From positions 1,116,001 through 1,180,000 of the forward strand of contig NZ_CP085839.1 of assembly GCF_020715565.1 (NCBI RefSeq): a stretch of 64,000 bases of DNA, written 5' to 3'. How positions within the stretch are numbered: position 1 is the first letter of the stretch; the number at the start of each line of letters is the position of its first letter. Position numbers and translations under genes: made by a program. Positions 1 to 8,460 of the stretch are shown here, piece by piece. Origin of the DNA: Nocardioides sp. Kera G14. GTDB lineage: Bacteria; Actinomycetota; Actinomycetes; Propionibacteriales; Nocardioidaceae. The notes beneath the pieces are model-generated. The model worked only from the letters and a program-made list of their open reading frames with translations. It was not told the DNA's origin and did not search any database.

Positions 1-1711
1 TGGAGCGCAGCGTCGTGTAGGCGACGGGCTTCCCGCCGATGGTGGCGCGATGGCCGACCATGCCGTACTTCGTGCGGTAAGCCCTGAGTGTGTAGGACCC
101 CGCCGGCGTGCTGTCGGCGATCGTCGGACTCCATGCCTCGGTCGAGGAGAGCACGTCCATCGGCGTGCAGACGCCGTGGAAGACGTACGCCGACGAGTCG
201 AGCGTCGCAGGGCTGCCGTCGGTGTTGCACAGCGGCACCGCGAACGTGTCGATGATGTTCTGGTTCGCCGAGGTCGCGCTCCAGGAGTAGTCCTGTCCGC
301 GCCCGAGCAGCACGTACATGCTCAACCCGGCGAAGGCGGCGCCCTGTGCCTGGATGCCGGGGCCGTGGATGTCCTCCAGCAGGAGCAGTTGTGGGGCGAA
401 GTAGCCGGTCTGCGGGCCGAAGACCGCGATCGGGTGGCCGTCGTCGGTGTGCCTCCCGCTCACGACGAGGGCATTCGACATGCTGTGCTTGGTGTCGAGC
501 AGCCCGCCGGGGAGCACACCCTCGTTGGACATGCCGGTCAGCTTCGACAGGCCCGGGATCGTGGCGGCCGAGGCGCTGGATCGGGCGGAGCGTGCCGCCG
601 CGGCGTCCTCGGCGGTGTCGGCCGCGGAGCCCGTGGCGTCGTAGACGACGGGCTGGGCTACGACCGAGCCGGCGTCCGGCAGGGCGGGGCCCACGGGGTC
701 GGCCGGGCTGGCGGCGTACGGGAAGGTCCTGCCGTGCACGGTGAGGGTGGCCTCGGGGTCGTCCTCTTCGCGGAGGCCCGCCCAGACCTTGTCGCCGGTG
801 GTGGTGCCGAACTGCTGCTCCGCGGCCAGCTTGACCAGCGCGGCCTGGAGCTGGTTGCCGCCCCCGGTGCCGAAGAGGGCCGCGATGATGCCCGAGATCG
901 CGACCAGGTCGGTGGGTTTGAACGGCTGGATGCCGTTTCCCGTGACGTCGGCGTTGCCGGTGAGGACGTACTCGCCGGGGAAGCTCAGGCTGGCCTTGGA
1001 GTCGGTGATGTACTGGTTGATCCCGGCGACGTAGCTGGTCACGTCGGCCACTGCCAGGGCGCCGCGCGGACCGCTGTGGGCGAGGCTGTCGACCTCGGCC
1101 TGGCGGTCGGCCTCGGTGTAGGCGCCGAGCTGGTAGAACTGCGACTCCAGGTTGCGGTTGGAGGCCGCGCCGCCCGCGAAGCTGGTGAGCTCGCCCCGGC
1201 CGAGATGGCGCAGCACGTCCATCAGCCACAGTCGCTCCTGGCCGGCGACGTAGCCGGCGCCGAACTCGGTGCCCTCGCGCGTCGTGCCGTAGATGTGGGG
1301 CGTGCCGGTCTTCTTGTCGTAGACGACCGTCACGTCGCTGCGACCACCCGGCCTCTGGGTGCTCTCGATGTTGTCCGGACTGAGCACGAAGGAGGCGTCG
1401 TTGAAGTAGTCCGACAGCTGGTCGTCGGTGAGCCCGGTGTAGGCGGAGGCGAGGCCGGCGTACTTCTGCAGGGCGTCGTCGGCGTGCGCAGGCTGGGTGC
1501 CGAGCAACTGGTTGGCGAGGATCTCCGCGACGGTCGCGGTGCCGTCATTGCCGGGCGGCAGGATCGAGCTGCACTGGCCGAGGCAGTAGTCGCCGGCGTC
1601 GGCGTACGTCTGCGGGTACGGGGCGTCGGCGGCTCGGGCCGTTCCGACGGGCAGCGCGGCGAGGAGCGGCACCGTCAGCAGGCCTGCCGCCAGAGCGGCC
1701 AGGCACCTCAT
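1..1711 (-). CDS. Penicillin acylase family protein, exported (partial, C-terminus beyond window)
   Basis: This is the amino-terminal 570 residues of an N-terminal-nucleophile amide hydrolase of the penicillin/acyl-homoserine-lactone acylase family. A signal peptide covers residues 1-27 and ends in a TARA/AD-type cleavage site. The text GTPHIYGTTREG near residue 135 matches the usual start of the alpha chain. Ser412 in the motif HSMSNALVVSG is the expected nucleophile exposed by autocatalytic processing, and it is followed by FGPQTGYFAPQ, the typical start of a beta chain. The start codon overlaps the stop of the upstream epimerase (ATGA), so the two are translationally coupled. Family members cleave amide bonds of acylated amines or lactones outside the membrane; the substrate here cannot be read from sequence. 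The last third of the protein is missing because the gene leaves the window. Confidence 0.9.
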   Translation of the reverse strand, partial: MRCLAALAAGLLTVPLLAALPVGTARAADAPYPQTYADAGDYCLGQCSSILPPGNDGTATVAEILANQLLGTQPAHADDALQKYAGLASAYTGLTDDQLSDYFNDASFVLSPDNIESTQRPGGRSDVTVVYDKKTGTPHIYGTTREGTEFGAGYVAGQERLWLMDVLRHLGRGELTSFAGGAASNRNLESQFYQLGAYTEADRQAEVDSLAHSGPRGALAVADVTSYVAGINQYITDSKASLSFPGEYVLTGNADVTGNGIQPFKPTDLVAISGIIAALFGTGGGNQLQAALVKLAAEQQFGTTTGDKVWAGLREEDDPEATLTVHGRTFPYAASPADPVGPALPDAGSVVAQPVVYDATGSAADTAEDAAAARSARSSASAATIPGLSKLTGMSNEGVLPGGLLDTKHSMSNALVVSGRHTDDGHPIAVFGPQTGYFAPQLLLLEDIHGPGIQAQGAAFAGLSMYVLLGRGQDYSWSATSANQNIIDTFAVPLCNTDGSPATLDSSAYVFHGVCTPMDVLSSTEAWSPTIADSTPAGSYTLRAYRTKYGMVGHRATIGGKPVAYTTLRS

Positions 1712-2703
1712 CGGCCGCCTCCGACCGGCATGTGCTCGTCGTACCAGGCCGCTGCGTCGCGGATGGCGGTGTCCACATCGCCGGGGTCGTAACCCAGCTC
1801 CCGCTGGGCCTTGGACCAGTCCGAGGCCTGCGGGACGCAGAGGTACTTCGCCATGCCGGGGTCCATCTCCGGGGGCTTGCCGCTGAGCCCCGACGCGAAC
1901 TGGGCCACGGTGCCGTACCCCCGCAGGACGGCCGACGGGACGCGCCGCGGCTTCGTCTCGCTACCGACCAGCTCGGCGATCCGGGTGAAGACGTCGTGAT
2001 AGGCGCGGTTGTGCCCGGTCAGGTTGTAACCCTCGCCGGTGCGGCCCTTCTCGACTGCCGCGACCATGCCGGCGGAGACGGCGCGCACGTCGCAGAACGA
2101 GGCGGTGCCGGGAGGGGAGAACGTCGTCCTCCCGGCTTGGAGGTCGCGGATGATCCGGCCGAGCTGGAGGGTGTGGTCGTACGGCCCGATCATGAAGCCG
2201 GGGTAGACCACGACCACGTCCAGTCCCGAGGCGACGCGGTCGAGCACCGCGGCCTCTCCCGCAGCCTTGGTGTCGGCGTAGTCATAGCCGATGTTGAAGA
2301 GGCTGGTGTCGCCGGCGCGCTCGGGCAGGGGGGAGCCGTCGCGGTTGTACCCGTGCACGTCGACGGTGCTGGTGTGCACGAAGCGCTGTACGTCGGCACG
2401 GAGCGCCGCGTCGGCGAGCAGTGCCGCGGCGTCGACGTTCACCCGTCTGCGCCGCGGCGCGAGCCTCGCCCAGGTCGACGTGTCGCCGGCGACGTGGAAG
2501 ACCCAGTCGACGCCCTTGACCAGCCCGGGGAGCTGTGCCGGGTCGAGCAGGTCGGCGAGACGGACCTCGAGGGGGAGGTCGTCGAGGAAGCGGGTGGTCG
2601 AGCCAGGGGCCCCGGTGGCGACCACCTCGTGGTCGCCGTCGAGGAGGCTCCGGACGAGGTTGCTCCCGACGAAGCCGGTGGCTCCGGTGACCAGGCAGCG
2701 CAT
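1708..2703 (-). CDS. NAD-dependent epimerase/dehydratase (extended SDR)
   Basis: This is a 331-residue extended short-chain dehydrogenase. It opens with the Rossmann motif TGATGFVG at residues 7-14 and carries the catalytic pair YDYADTK in the middle. The reaction class is NAD(P)-dependent oxidation, reduction or epimerisation of a hydroxyl group, often on sugars, sterols or dihydroflavonol-like molecules; the substrate is unknown. I chose the ATG at 2703 because the Rossmann fold begins at once and because it overlaps the stop of the permease-monooxygenase gene by one base (TGATG). Its own stop overlaps the acylase start. The three genes are therefore a coupled operon, and this enzyme probably acts on the same small molecule as its neighbours (inference). 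Confidence 0.88.
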   Translation of the reverse strand: MRCLVTGATGFVGSNLVRSLLDGDHEVVATGAPGSTTRFLDDLPLEVRLADLLDPAQLPGLVKGVDWVFHVAGDTSTWARLAPRRRRVNVDAAALLADAALRADVQRFVHTSTVDVHGYNRDGSPLPERAGDTSLFNIGYDYADTKAAGEAAVLDRVASGLDVVVVYPGFMIGPYDHTLQLGRIIRDLQAGRTTFSPPGTASFCDVRAVSAGMVAAVEKGRTGEGYNLTGHNRAYHDVFTRIAELVGSETKPRRVPSAVLRGYGTVAQFASGLSGKPPEMDPGMAKYLCVPQASDWSKAQRELGYDPGDVDTAIRDAAAWYDEHMPVGGGR

Positions 2704-5546
2704 CAGTGCACCCCTTCCAGCGTGGTTTCGGGTCGGCGGCTCGCAGGCGTCGAGACCGGCCGGAGGTCGTCGTAGAACGAGTGGTCGGGGTCGGGCCAAC
2801 CGAAGCGGTCGCGGAGCTCGGCCAGGTAGGCCTGGTAGGTGTGTGACTCCACGTAGTTCGCGTGCCGGGGGCTGTCGATGTAGGCGATCCCTCCCCGCAG
2901 GTCGGGGAAGTCGGTCGCCTTGAGTGCGAGGAGTTCGTCACGGTGGAGGCCCGTCTCGCGGGCACGGATATCCATCACGATCAGCTGAGCCATCTCGTCG
3001 AAGCGCCGATAGGCGGCGTCGGCGAACTCGATGAAACCAAGGACGTACAGGCTGTCGTGCTGGCGGTTGAAGACGTTGAGGTAGAGCTGCGGGTGGCCGG
3101 CCTTCCAGGTGAAGAGGTCCTTGTCGAGGAAGGGCAGCTGGTACTCGTACCCCGTGCAGGTGAGCACCAGGTCGAGCTCCTCCTCGGTGCCGTCCTTGAA
3201 CCTCACCCCGGTCTCGGTGAAGTGGTTGATGTCGGGTTTGGCGGTGAGGTCGCCGTGGGCGAGGTGGTGGAGCACCTGGGTGTTCATGATCGGGTGGCTC
3301 GACAGGGCATCGTGGTCCGGCGCCGGCAGGCCCAGCCGGGTGAGGTCACCGACGAGGGAGTCGATCAGCTCGTTCACGTTGGACGAGAGCGCCAGTCCCT
3401 TCGGCGGCTCGAGGTAGCCGTTGATGACCGCATCGGTCGGGATACCGCCGATGTGCTTCGGCACGTAGCGGTAGCCCCGGCGCACCGAGAAGAACGCGGC
3501 GTCGGCGTGGCGGGCGGCGTCGCTGGCGATGTCGACACCCGAATTGCCGGCGCCGACGATGAGCACGCGCTTGCCGAGGAACTCCTGGCCGGAGCGGAAC
3601 GTGACCGAGTGGCGGATCTCGCCGCGGTAGCGCTCCATGCCGGGAAAGCTCGGGGCGTTCGGGTGCCAGGTCACACCCGGCGCGGCGATGAGACCGTCGT
3701 ACTCCCGCACCTCACCGGTCGAGAGCGTGACGCGCCACCGGTCGCCCGGCAGCTCCTCCGCGTGGACCACCTCGGTGTTGAAGGTGACCCGGTCGTAGAG
3801 GCCCCAGTCGCGGCCGAACTTCCGGATGTAGTCGCGGATCTGCTTCCAGGTCGGGTAGTCGGGGAAGGTCGACGGCATCGGCTCGCCGTAGAAGCCGCTC
3901 GTGTAGCGCGAGCTGATGAAGTGGGCCGACTCGTACATCGGGGTCCCGGGGTTCTCCATGTCCCAGATGCCGCCGAAGTCGCCGTGGCGCTCGAACCAGT
4001 CGAACGGGACGCCCTCCTTGATCAGGGCACGGGCCATGATCATCGAACTGGGGCCGCCTCCCACGATGACGTACGTCCGGGTGTATTCGACCTTGGGCAG
4101 TGCGACGGCGGCGTCGGTGCGCTTGCGCAGGTGGCTGACGGCGAAGGACGCGTAGACCGCCGGCCGGTTCTTCCGGAGCCACAGGGCCAGGGCGATGCCG
4201 GCGGCGCCCACTGCGATCAGCAGCACGGGGATCAGGTTGACCGCGGTGTCGTCCGAGCCGGTCAGCAGTGCGTAGTTGGTGACCGCCAGGACGATGCCGG
4301 TGGCAAGGCCGACGAAGCCGAGTACAGGAGCCACCAGGCCGGAGAACCAGTGCCGGTCGCTGCGACGCCAGAAGAAGACGATCGTCGCGAGCGCTGTGAT
4401 CGCCTGCATCGAGACGACGCCGAGGGTGCCGAGGCCGATCAGGCCGGCGCCGATCACCAGATAGGGGTCCGCCCCGGCAAGGCTGAGCCCGCCGATCACG
4501 ACGATCGTCAGCACCGAGACGGCGATGCTGGCGAGATGTGGCGAGAGGTGGCGCGGGTGGTAGGTCCCCAGTGCCCGCGGCATGAAGCCTTCGCGGCCGA
4601 GGGCGAAGACGTAGCGGGCGCCGGCGTTGTGCAGTGCGAGGTACGACGCCAGGAGGCTGGTGCACAGCAGGACCGCCGTGGCGTCGTAGAGCGCGGTGCC
4701 GCCGTACTGCTGGGCGAGGGTGAAGACGAAGTTGCCCACCTCGGTGCGGGCCATCGCGGGGGCGTCGGTCCCGCCGGCTCCGCCGATCAGGATCAGCGAG
4801 GTGAGGACGTAGAAGCCGGCGATGATGCTGACCGACGTGAAGACGGCCTTGGGGATGCTGCGCTCGGGGTTCTTGGTCTCCTCGCCGTACATCGCGGCCG
4901 ACTCGAAGCCGACGAAGCTGGTGAAGGTGAAGATCGCGGCGATGCCGAGTGAGCCGCCGAAGATCTCGTGTGGGGTGAAGGCCTGCAAGGGGAACGCGGC
5001 TCCGCCCTGCTTCCCGACGATGAGCAGGTCGAGTGCGATCAGGACGGCGAACTCCAGGACCATCAGGTAACCGAGGATCTTGGCTGAGAGGTCGACGTTC
5101 CGATAGCCGAGGAAGGCCACGAAGGCGATGGCGAAGGCGGTGCACAGCCACCAGGGCGCGTTGACGCCGGAGTCCGCGAGGACCAGGTGCGTGAAGTAGC
5201 CGAACGACGCAGGAAGACCGATCGCGGTGGCGGCGTACCCGACTGTCGCCATGTACGCGGCCGCTGCGCCGAGCGGCTTGCCCAGTCCTCGTGCCACGAG
5301 TAGGTAGAGGGCGCCTTCGTTGGTGACGCGCTTCGTCATCGCGGCGTAGGCCGCCGAGAAGCAGAGCAGCGTGAGGCCGGTCAGCACGTAGGCCGACGGC
5401 ATCGCGATGCCGTCGCCACGGATGAGGGCGAGGGGGACGGTGCCGATCAGCGCCGCCATGGGAGCGGCCGCGGCGATGACGAGGAACACCACCCTGCTCG
5501 TGGTCAACATGCGCTTGTCGGTGGGACCGTGCTCGGTGGTGGACAT
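2703..5546 (-). CDS. APC-family amino-acid/amine permease fused to a flavin-containing monooxygenase
   Basis: One uninterrupted frame of 947 residues joins two complete proteins. Residues about 18-470 are an APC-superfamily permease with about 12 membrane segments and the family text FVGFESAAMYGEETKNPERS. Residues about 488-930 are a flavin monooxygenase: an FAD-binding motif GGGPSS at 496-501 (the last glycine of GxGxxG is serine), the FMO signature YRGEIRHSVTF, the NADPH site VGAGNSG at 664-670 and a late TCTGYEY motif. An even number of membrane segments would leave the enzyme in the cytoplasm, where it could act on the imported substrate. The ATG at 5546 follows GGAGGTAG; the same frame stays open for 85 more codons upstream, but those run through the promoter. 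The downstream epimerase overlaps by one base. Substrate unknown; amine or sulfur compounds are plausible. Confidence 0.9.
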   Translation of the reverse strand: MSTTEHGPTDKRMLTTSRVVFLVIAAAAPMAALIGTVPLALIRGDGIAMPSAYVLTGLTLLCFSAAYAAMTKRVTNEGALYLLVARGLGKPLGAAAAYMATVGYAATAIGLPASFGYFTHLVLADSGVNAPWWLCTAFAIAFVAFLGYRNVDLSAKILGYLMVLEFAVLIALDLLIVGKQGGAAFPLQAFTPHEIFGGSLGIAAIFTFTSFVGFESAAMYGEETKNPERSIPKAVFTSVSIIAGFYVLTSLILIGGAGGTDAPAMARTEVGNFVFTLAQQYGGTALYDATAVLLCTSLLASYLALHNAGARYVFALGREGFMPRALGTYHPRHLSPHLASIAVSVLTIVVIGGLSLAGADPYLVIGAGLIGLGTLGVVSMQAITALATIVFFWRRSDRHWFSGLVAPVLGFVGLATGIVLAVTNYALLTGSDDTAVNLIPVLLIAVGAAGIALALWLRKNRPAVYASFAVSHLRKRTDAAVALPKVEYTRTYVIVGGGPSSMIMARALIKEGVPFDWFERHGDFGGIWDMENPGTPMYESAHFISSRYTSGFYGEPMPSTFPDYPTWKQIRDYIRKFGRDWGLYDRVTFNTEVVHAEELPGDRWRVTLSTGEVREYDGLIAAPGVTWHPNAPSFPGMERYRGEIRHSVTFRSGQEFLGKRVLIVGAGNSGVDIASDAARHADAAFFSVRRGYRYVPKHIGGIPTDAVINGYLEPPKGLALSSNVNELIDSLVGDLTRLGLPAPDHDALSSHPIMNTQVLHHLAHGDLTAKPDINHFTETGVRFKDGTEEELDLVLTCTGYEYQLPFLDKDLFTWKAGHPQLYLNVFNRQHDSLYVLGFIEFADAAYRRFDEMAQLIVMDIRARETGLHRDELLALKATDFPDLRGGIAYIDSPRHANYVESHTYQAYLAELRDRFGWPDPDHSFYDDLRPVSTPASRRPETTLEGVH

Positions 5547-5616
5547 CTCACTACCTCCATGAACAACCGTGGAACCGGGGGCGGACATCGCCGTTGATGC
5601 GCTGCGTTGATGCGGG

Positions 5617-5645
5617 ACGTTAGTCTGGTCATGCGTACTGGTCAA
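5617..5645 (-). promoter_or_regulatory. Predicted sigma-70-type promoter of the permease-monooxygenase operon
   Basis: Read on the minus strand, TTGACC (5645-5640) and TAACGT (5622-5617) are separated by exactly 17 bases, close to the housekeeping consensus. Transcription would begin near 5610 and leave a leader of about 65 bases that contains the GGAGGTAG ribosome site. The -35 box lies inside the inverted repeat at 5639-5652, as expected for repression. Confidence 0.55.
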
Positions 5646-5652
5646 GCGACCA
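5639..5652. promoter_or_regulatory. Inverted repeat, candidate TetR operator
   Basis: TGGTC-AAGC-GACCA is a perfect five-base inverted repeat between the divergent tetR-like gene and the permease-monooxygenase operon. A further copy of CTGGTCA lies just upstream at 5625-5631. The repeat covers the predicted -35 box of the operon, so the adjacent TetR protein is the likely ligand-responsive repressor. Arms are short, so this is a candidate only. Confidence 0.45.
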
Positions 5653-5682
5653 AGGCAAGTGAACTGGACACTCTGACAGGAT

Positions 5683-6297
5683 GTGGACGTGGCAGAGATG
5701 CAGATCCGTCGGCGCGACGAGGACGGTCGGCGGGACGCGCTCGTCGCCGCCGCGGGGCGGGTGATCGCCCGCGACGGTGTCGGCGCCGCGACGACTCGCA
5801 AGATCGCTGCGGAGGCCGGGCTGCCGCTCGGGATGGTCCACTACTGGTTCGGCGGCAAGGACGACCTGCTCGCTGCGGTGGTCGAGAAGGCCGTCGCCGA
5901 CCTCGAGGCGGCGAGTCACGAGACGCCGTTCTTCCGTGGGACGGGCGACCTCGACCTGCGCGATGCCTTCCGCGCTGCGTGGGAGTTCATCGTCAACGAC
6001 GAGCCCGGTCGCCAGCTCTCCCTCTACGAGCTCACCATCGTGGCCCTGCGGACGCAGGGCATGGAGAAGCTCGCGGCCAAGCAGTACGCGTCCTATCGCG
6101 GAGTCGCCACCGCCACCGCGCAACCCTGGTTCGAGGCGTACGGCGGCGAGCTGCCGGGCGGGCTCGAGGCGCTGGCCCGCCTCATCGCCGTCACGATCGA
6201 CGGCGCGGCACTGGCCTGGCTCGCCGACCCCGAGGGCACGCGGCCCCACGAGATCTTCGAGCTGTTGAGCTTCCTGCTGGACCGCGCACGCACATGA
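5683..6297 (+). CDS. TetR/AcrR-family transcriptional regulator
   Basis: This is a 204-residue one-component repressor. An N-terminal helix-turn-helix is clear at about residues 20-65 (GVGAATTRKIAAEAGLPLG, then YWFGGKDDLL), followed by an all-helical ligand-binding domain of normal length. It is transcribed away from the permease-monooxygenase-epimerase-acylase operon, with 136 bases between start codons, which suggests it senses the substrate or product of that operon. Start choice: GTG at 5683 gives the longest form; GTG 5689 and ATG 5698 are in frame, and the only purine-rich stretch upstream (ACAGGA) favours 5689 or 5683. Confidence 0.88.
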   Translation: MDVAEMQIRRRDEDGRRDALVAAAGRVIARDGVGAATTRKIAAEAGLPLGMVHYWFGGKDDLLAAVVEKAVADLEAASHETPFFRGTGDLDLRDAFRAAWEFIVNDEPGRQLSLYELTIVALRTQGMEKLAAKQYASYRGVATATAQPWFEAYGGELPGGLEALARLIAVTIDGAALAWLADPEGTRPHEIFELLSFLLDRART

Positions 6298-6325
6298 GCC
6301 GCGTGCGTCGGGGTACGCCGACGGC

Positions 6326-7174
6326 ATGAGCGAGCAACAGCAACCACCACAGCAGCAGGAGCCGCCGGGCAGCAGCGCAGCGATGGAGCCGCGTCCCGAC
6401 TGCGGCGAGGAGAGCTATGTCGGGCACGGCCGGCTCGAGGGGAAGGTCGCGGTCATCACGGGCGGCGACTCGGGCATCGGCCGTGCCGTCGCGATCGCCT
6501 TCGCCCGTGAGGGTGCCGACGTCGTGATCTCCTACCTGGACGAGCACGAGGATGCGCAGGACACGGCGTCGTACGTCGAGAAGGCGGGCCGGCGCGCGGT
6601 CCTCGTGCCGGGCGACCTGTCCCAGCCGCAGCAGTGCCGCGACGTGATCGACAAGGCCTTCGAGGAGTTCGGCAGGCTCGACGTCCTGGTGTCGAACGCG
6701 GCCTTCCAGATGACGCACGAGTCGCTGGAGGACGTGCCGGACGAGGAGTGGGACTTCACCGTTGCCACGAACATCTCGGCGATGTTCCACCTCGTGAAGC
6801 GGGCGCTGCCGCACCTGAAGAGCGGAGCGTCGATCATCGCCACGACGTCGATCAACTCCGACTCACCCAAGGCCGAGCTGGCGCCGTACGCCATGACGAA
6901 GGGGGCGATCGCCAACTTCGCCGCGAGCTTGGCGCAGATGCTGGGGGAGCGCGGCATCCGGGTCAACAGCGTCGCGCCGGGGCCGATCTGGACGCCGCTG
7001 ATCCCGTCGACGATGCCGGAGGAGAAGGTCGCGCAGTTCGGCGGCGACACCCCACTCGGGCGGGCCGGGCAGCCGGCGGAGCTGGCACCCGTCTATGTCC
7101 TGCTGGCCTCGGACGAGGGCAGCTACATCTCGGGCTCACGGATCCCGGTGACGGGCGGGCGGCCGATCCTCTGA
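6326..7174 (+). CDS. SDR family oxidoreductase (general stress protein 39 / YghA-like)
   Basis: This 282-residue short-chain dehydrogenase has a long hydrophilic glutamine/proline-rich N-terminus (residues 1-35), typical of the GspP39/YghA subgroup. The cofactor motif TGGDSGIG follows near residue 46, then NAA (SNAAFQM), a catalytic serine in TTSINSDS, and YAMTK. It reduces or oxidises a carbonyl or alcohol with NAD(P); the physiological substrate is not defined for this subgroup, which is usually stress-induced. It ends convergently against a zinc alcohol dehydrogenase with a strong hairpin between them. It lies only 28 bases after the TetR gene and may be co-transcribed with it. Confidence 0.9.
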   Translation: MSEQQQPPQQQEPPGSSAAMEPRPDCGEESYVGHGRLEGKVAVITGGDSGIGRAVAIAFAREGADVVISYLDEHEDAQDTASYVEKAGRRAVLVPGDLSQPQQCRDVIDKAFEEFGRLDVLVSNAAFQMTHESLEDVPDEEWDFTVATNISAMFHLVKRALPHLKSGASIIATTSINSDSPKAELAPYAMTKGAIANFAASLAQMLGERGIRVNSVAPGPIWTPLIPSTMPEEKVAQFGGDTPLGRAGQPAELAPVYVLLASDEGSYISGSRIPVTGGRPIL

Positions 7175-7184
7175 TCGGCCGCCC
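7157..7184. terminator. Bidirectional hairpin terminator
   Basis: GGGCGGCCGATC pairs perfectly with GATCGGCCGCCC across a four-base loop. The stem contains the stop codon of the SDR gene and lies between two convergent genes. No T-run follows, as is common in high-GC actinobacteria. Confidence 0.7.
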
Positions 7185-7204
7185 CGCCCGCATATCCGGG
7201 AACG

Positions 7205-8386
7205 TCAGGGCGTGAAGACGACCTTGACCATGCCGTCGGCCTTCTCGCGGAAGTCGCTGTAGGCCTTCGGGGCGTCCTCGAGTGAGAGGTGGTGCGTCGC
7301 GAACGACTCCACGCCGAGGACGTCCTCGTCCTGCATCAGCAGGCCGAGGATCTCCGGGCTCCAGTGGCGGACGTTGGCCTGGCCCATCCGGATCTGCACC
7401 TGCTTGTCGAAGAGCTGCATCATCGGGAACGGGTCCTTGGCGCCGCCGTAGACGCCGGAGATCGAGACCGTGCCGCCACGACGCACCGCGTCGAAGGCGC
7501 CCGTCAGCGCCGCGAGCCGGTCGACGCCGGCCTTGAGCATGAACGGACGTGCGATCGCGTCCGGCAGCAGCCCCGCCGCCTTCTGTGCGGTCTCGGCGAT
7601 GGGGGAGCCGTGCGCCTCCATGCCGACCGCGTCGACGACCGCGTCGGCTCCGCGCCCGTCGGTCAGCGAGCGGACCTGCTCCGTGAGATCGCCGCCGTCG
7701 CTGACGTTGATCGTCGTCGCGCCGCGTGCCTCGACCCGGGCGAGCCGCTCGGGCAGGAGGTCGGCCACGATGACCCGCACGCCGCGGTGCAGGGCGATGC
7801 GGGCGGTCATGTCGCCGATGGGCCCGGCGCCGATGACCAGCAGCGTGTCGTCGGGGCCGACGCCGGCGTACTCCACCGCCTGCCAGGCGGTCGGGAGGAC
7901 GTCGGAGAGGAAGAGGAAGCGGTCGTCGGGCGGGCCCTCCGGCACGAGGATCGGGCCGTAGTTGCCGAACGGCACATGCAGGTACTCGGCCTGACCGCCC
8001 GGGACCTGACCGTAGAGCTTGCTGTAGCCCAGCAGGCTCGCGCCGGTGCCATGCTCGCGGTTCTGCGTCGTCTCGCACTGGCTCTGCAGCCCGCGGCTGC
8101 ACATCCAGCAGTGCCCGCAGCTGACGTTGAACGGGACGACGACGCGGTCGCCCGGCTTGAGCCCGGCGACCTCCGGGCCGACCTCCTCGACGATGCCCAT
8201 CGGCTCGTGGCCGACGACGTCGCCGGGCGTCATGAACGGCCCGAGCGGGTCGAAGAGGTGCAGGTCGGAGCCGCAGAGGCCGGTGCTCGTCACCCGGATG
8301 ATCAGGTCATCCGGCTCCTTGATGACGGGGTCGGGGACGTCCTCGACGGTCATCTTCCGATTGCCCTGCCAGGTCACGGCGCGCAT
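7205..8386 (-). CDS. Zinc-dependent alcohol dehydrogenase
   Basis: This is a 393-residue medium-chain dehydrogenase. The catalytic zinc site is read from GLCGSDLHLFD and GHEPMG, and the structural zinc site is the cysteine cluster CGHCWMCSRGLQSQC. The Rossmann motif is VIGAGPIG. The length and the long substrate loop resemble the formaldehyde-dehydrogenase-like branch (threonine or glutathione-independent formaldehyde dehydrogenases), though the exact alcohol is unknown. The ATG at 8386 is preceded by GGAGGAGA at good spacing, so the in-frame upstream extension is unlikely. It diverges from a glycosyltransferase, with a long perfect inverted repeat between the two starts. Confidence 0.9.
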   Translation of the reverse strand: MRAVTWQGNRKMTVEDVPDPVIKEPDDLIIRVTSTGLCGSDLHLFDPLGPFMTPGDVVGHEPMGIVEEVGPEVAGLKPGDRVVVPFNVSCGHCWMCSRGLQSQCETTQNREHGTGASLLGYSKLYGQVPGGQAEYLHVPFGNYGPILVPEGPPDDRFLFLSDVLPTAWQAVEYAGVGPDDTLLVIGAGPIGDMTARIALHRGVRVIVADLLPERLARVEARGATTINVSDGGDLTEQVRSLTDGRGADAVVDAVGMEAHGSPIAETAQKAAGLLPDAIARPFMLKAGVDRLAALTGAFDAVRRGGTVSISGVYGGAKDPFPMMQLFDKQVQIRMGQANVRHWSPEILGLLMQDEDVLGVESFATHHLSLEDAPKAYSDFREKADGMVKVVFTP

Positions 8387-8416
8387 TGCTGTCTCCTCCG
8401 GTTGATGGTGTGCGGT

Positions 8417-8455
8417 GTGGTTACCCGTGTGGAGGTGGGTCACACGGGTAACCAC
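8417..8455. promoter_or_regulatory. Perfect 15-bp inverted repeat between divergent genes (operator and/or paired promoters)
   Basis: GTGGTTACCCGTGTG (8417-8431) and CACACGGGTAACCAC (8441-8455) are exact reverse complements around a nine-base spacer. The repeat sits between the starts of the alcohol dehydrogenase and the glycosyltransferase. Each strand carries GTGTG, then GGGTAA 13-14 bases later, which resembles the GTTT/GGGTA pattern of SigB/SigF-type promoters although the spacing is short. A promoter here would give a leaderless glycosyltransferase mRNA and a short leader for the dehydrogenase. Confidence 0.6.
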
Positions 8456-8460
8456 CGGCC

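Noticed and set aside
5547..5801. N-terminal extension of the permease-monooxygenase
   Set aside because: The extra 85 codons pass through the promoter and the tetR gene start, while a good ribosome site marks ATG 5546.
8417..8455. Transcription terminator
   Set aside because: It lies between two divergent start codons, not after a gene.
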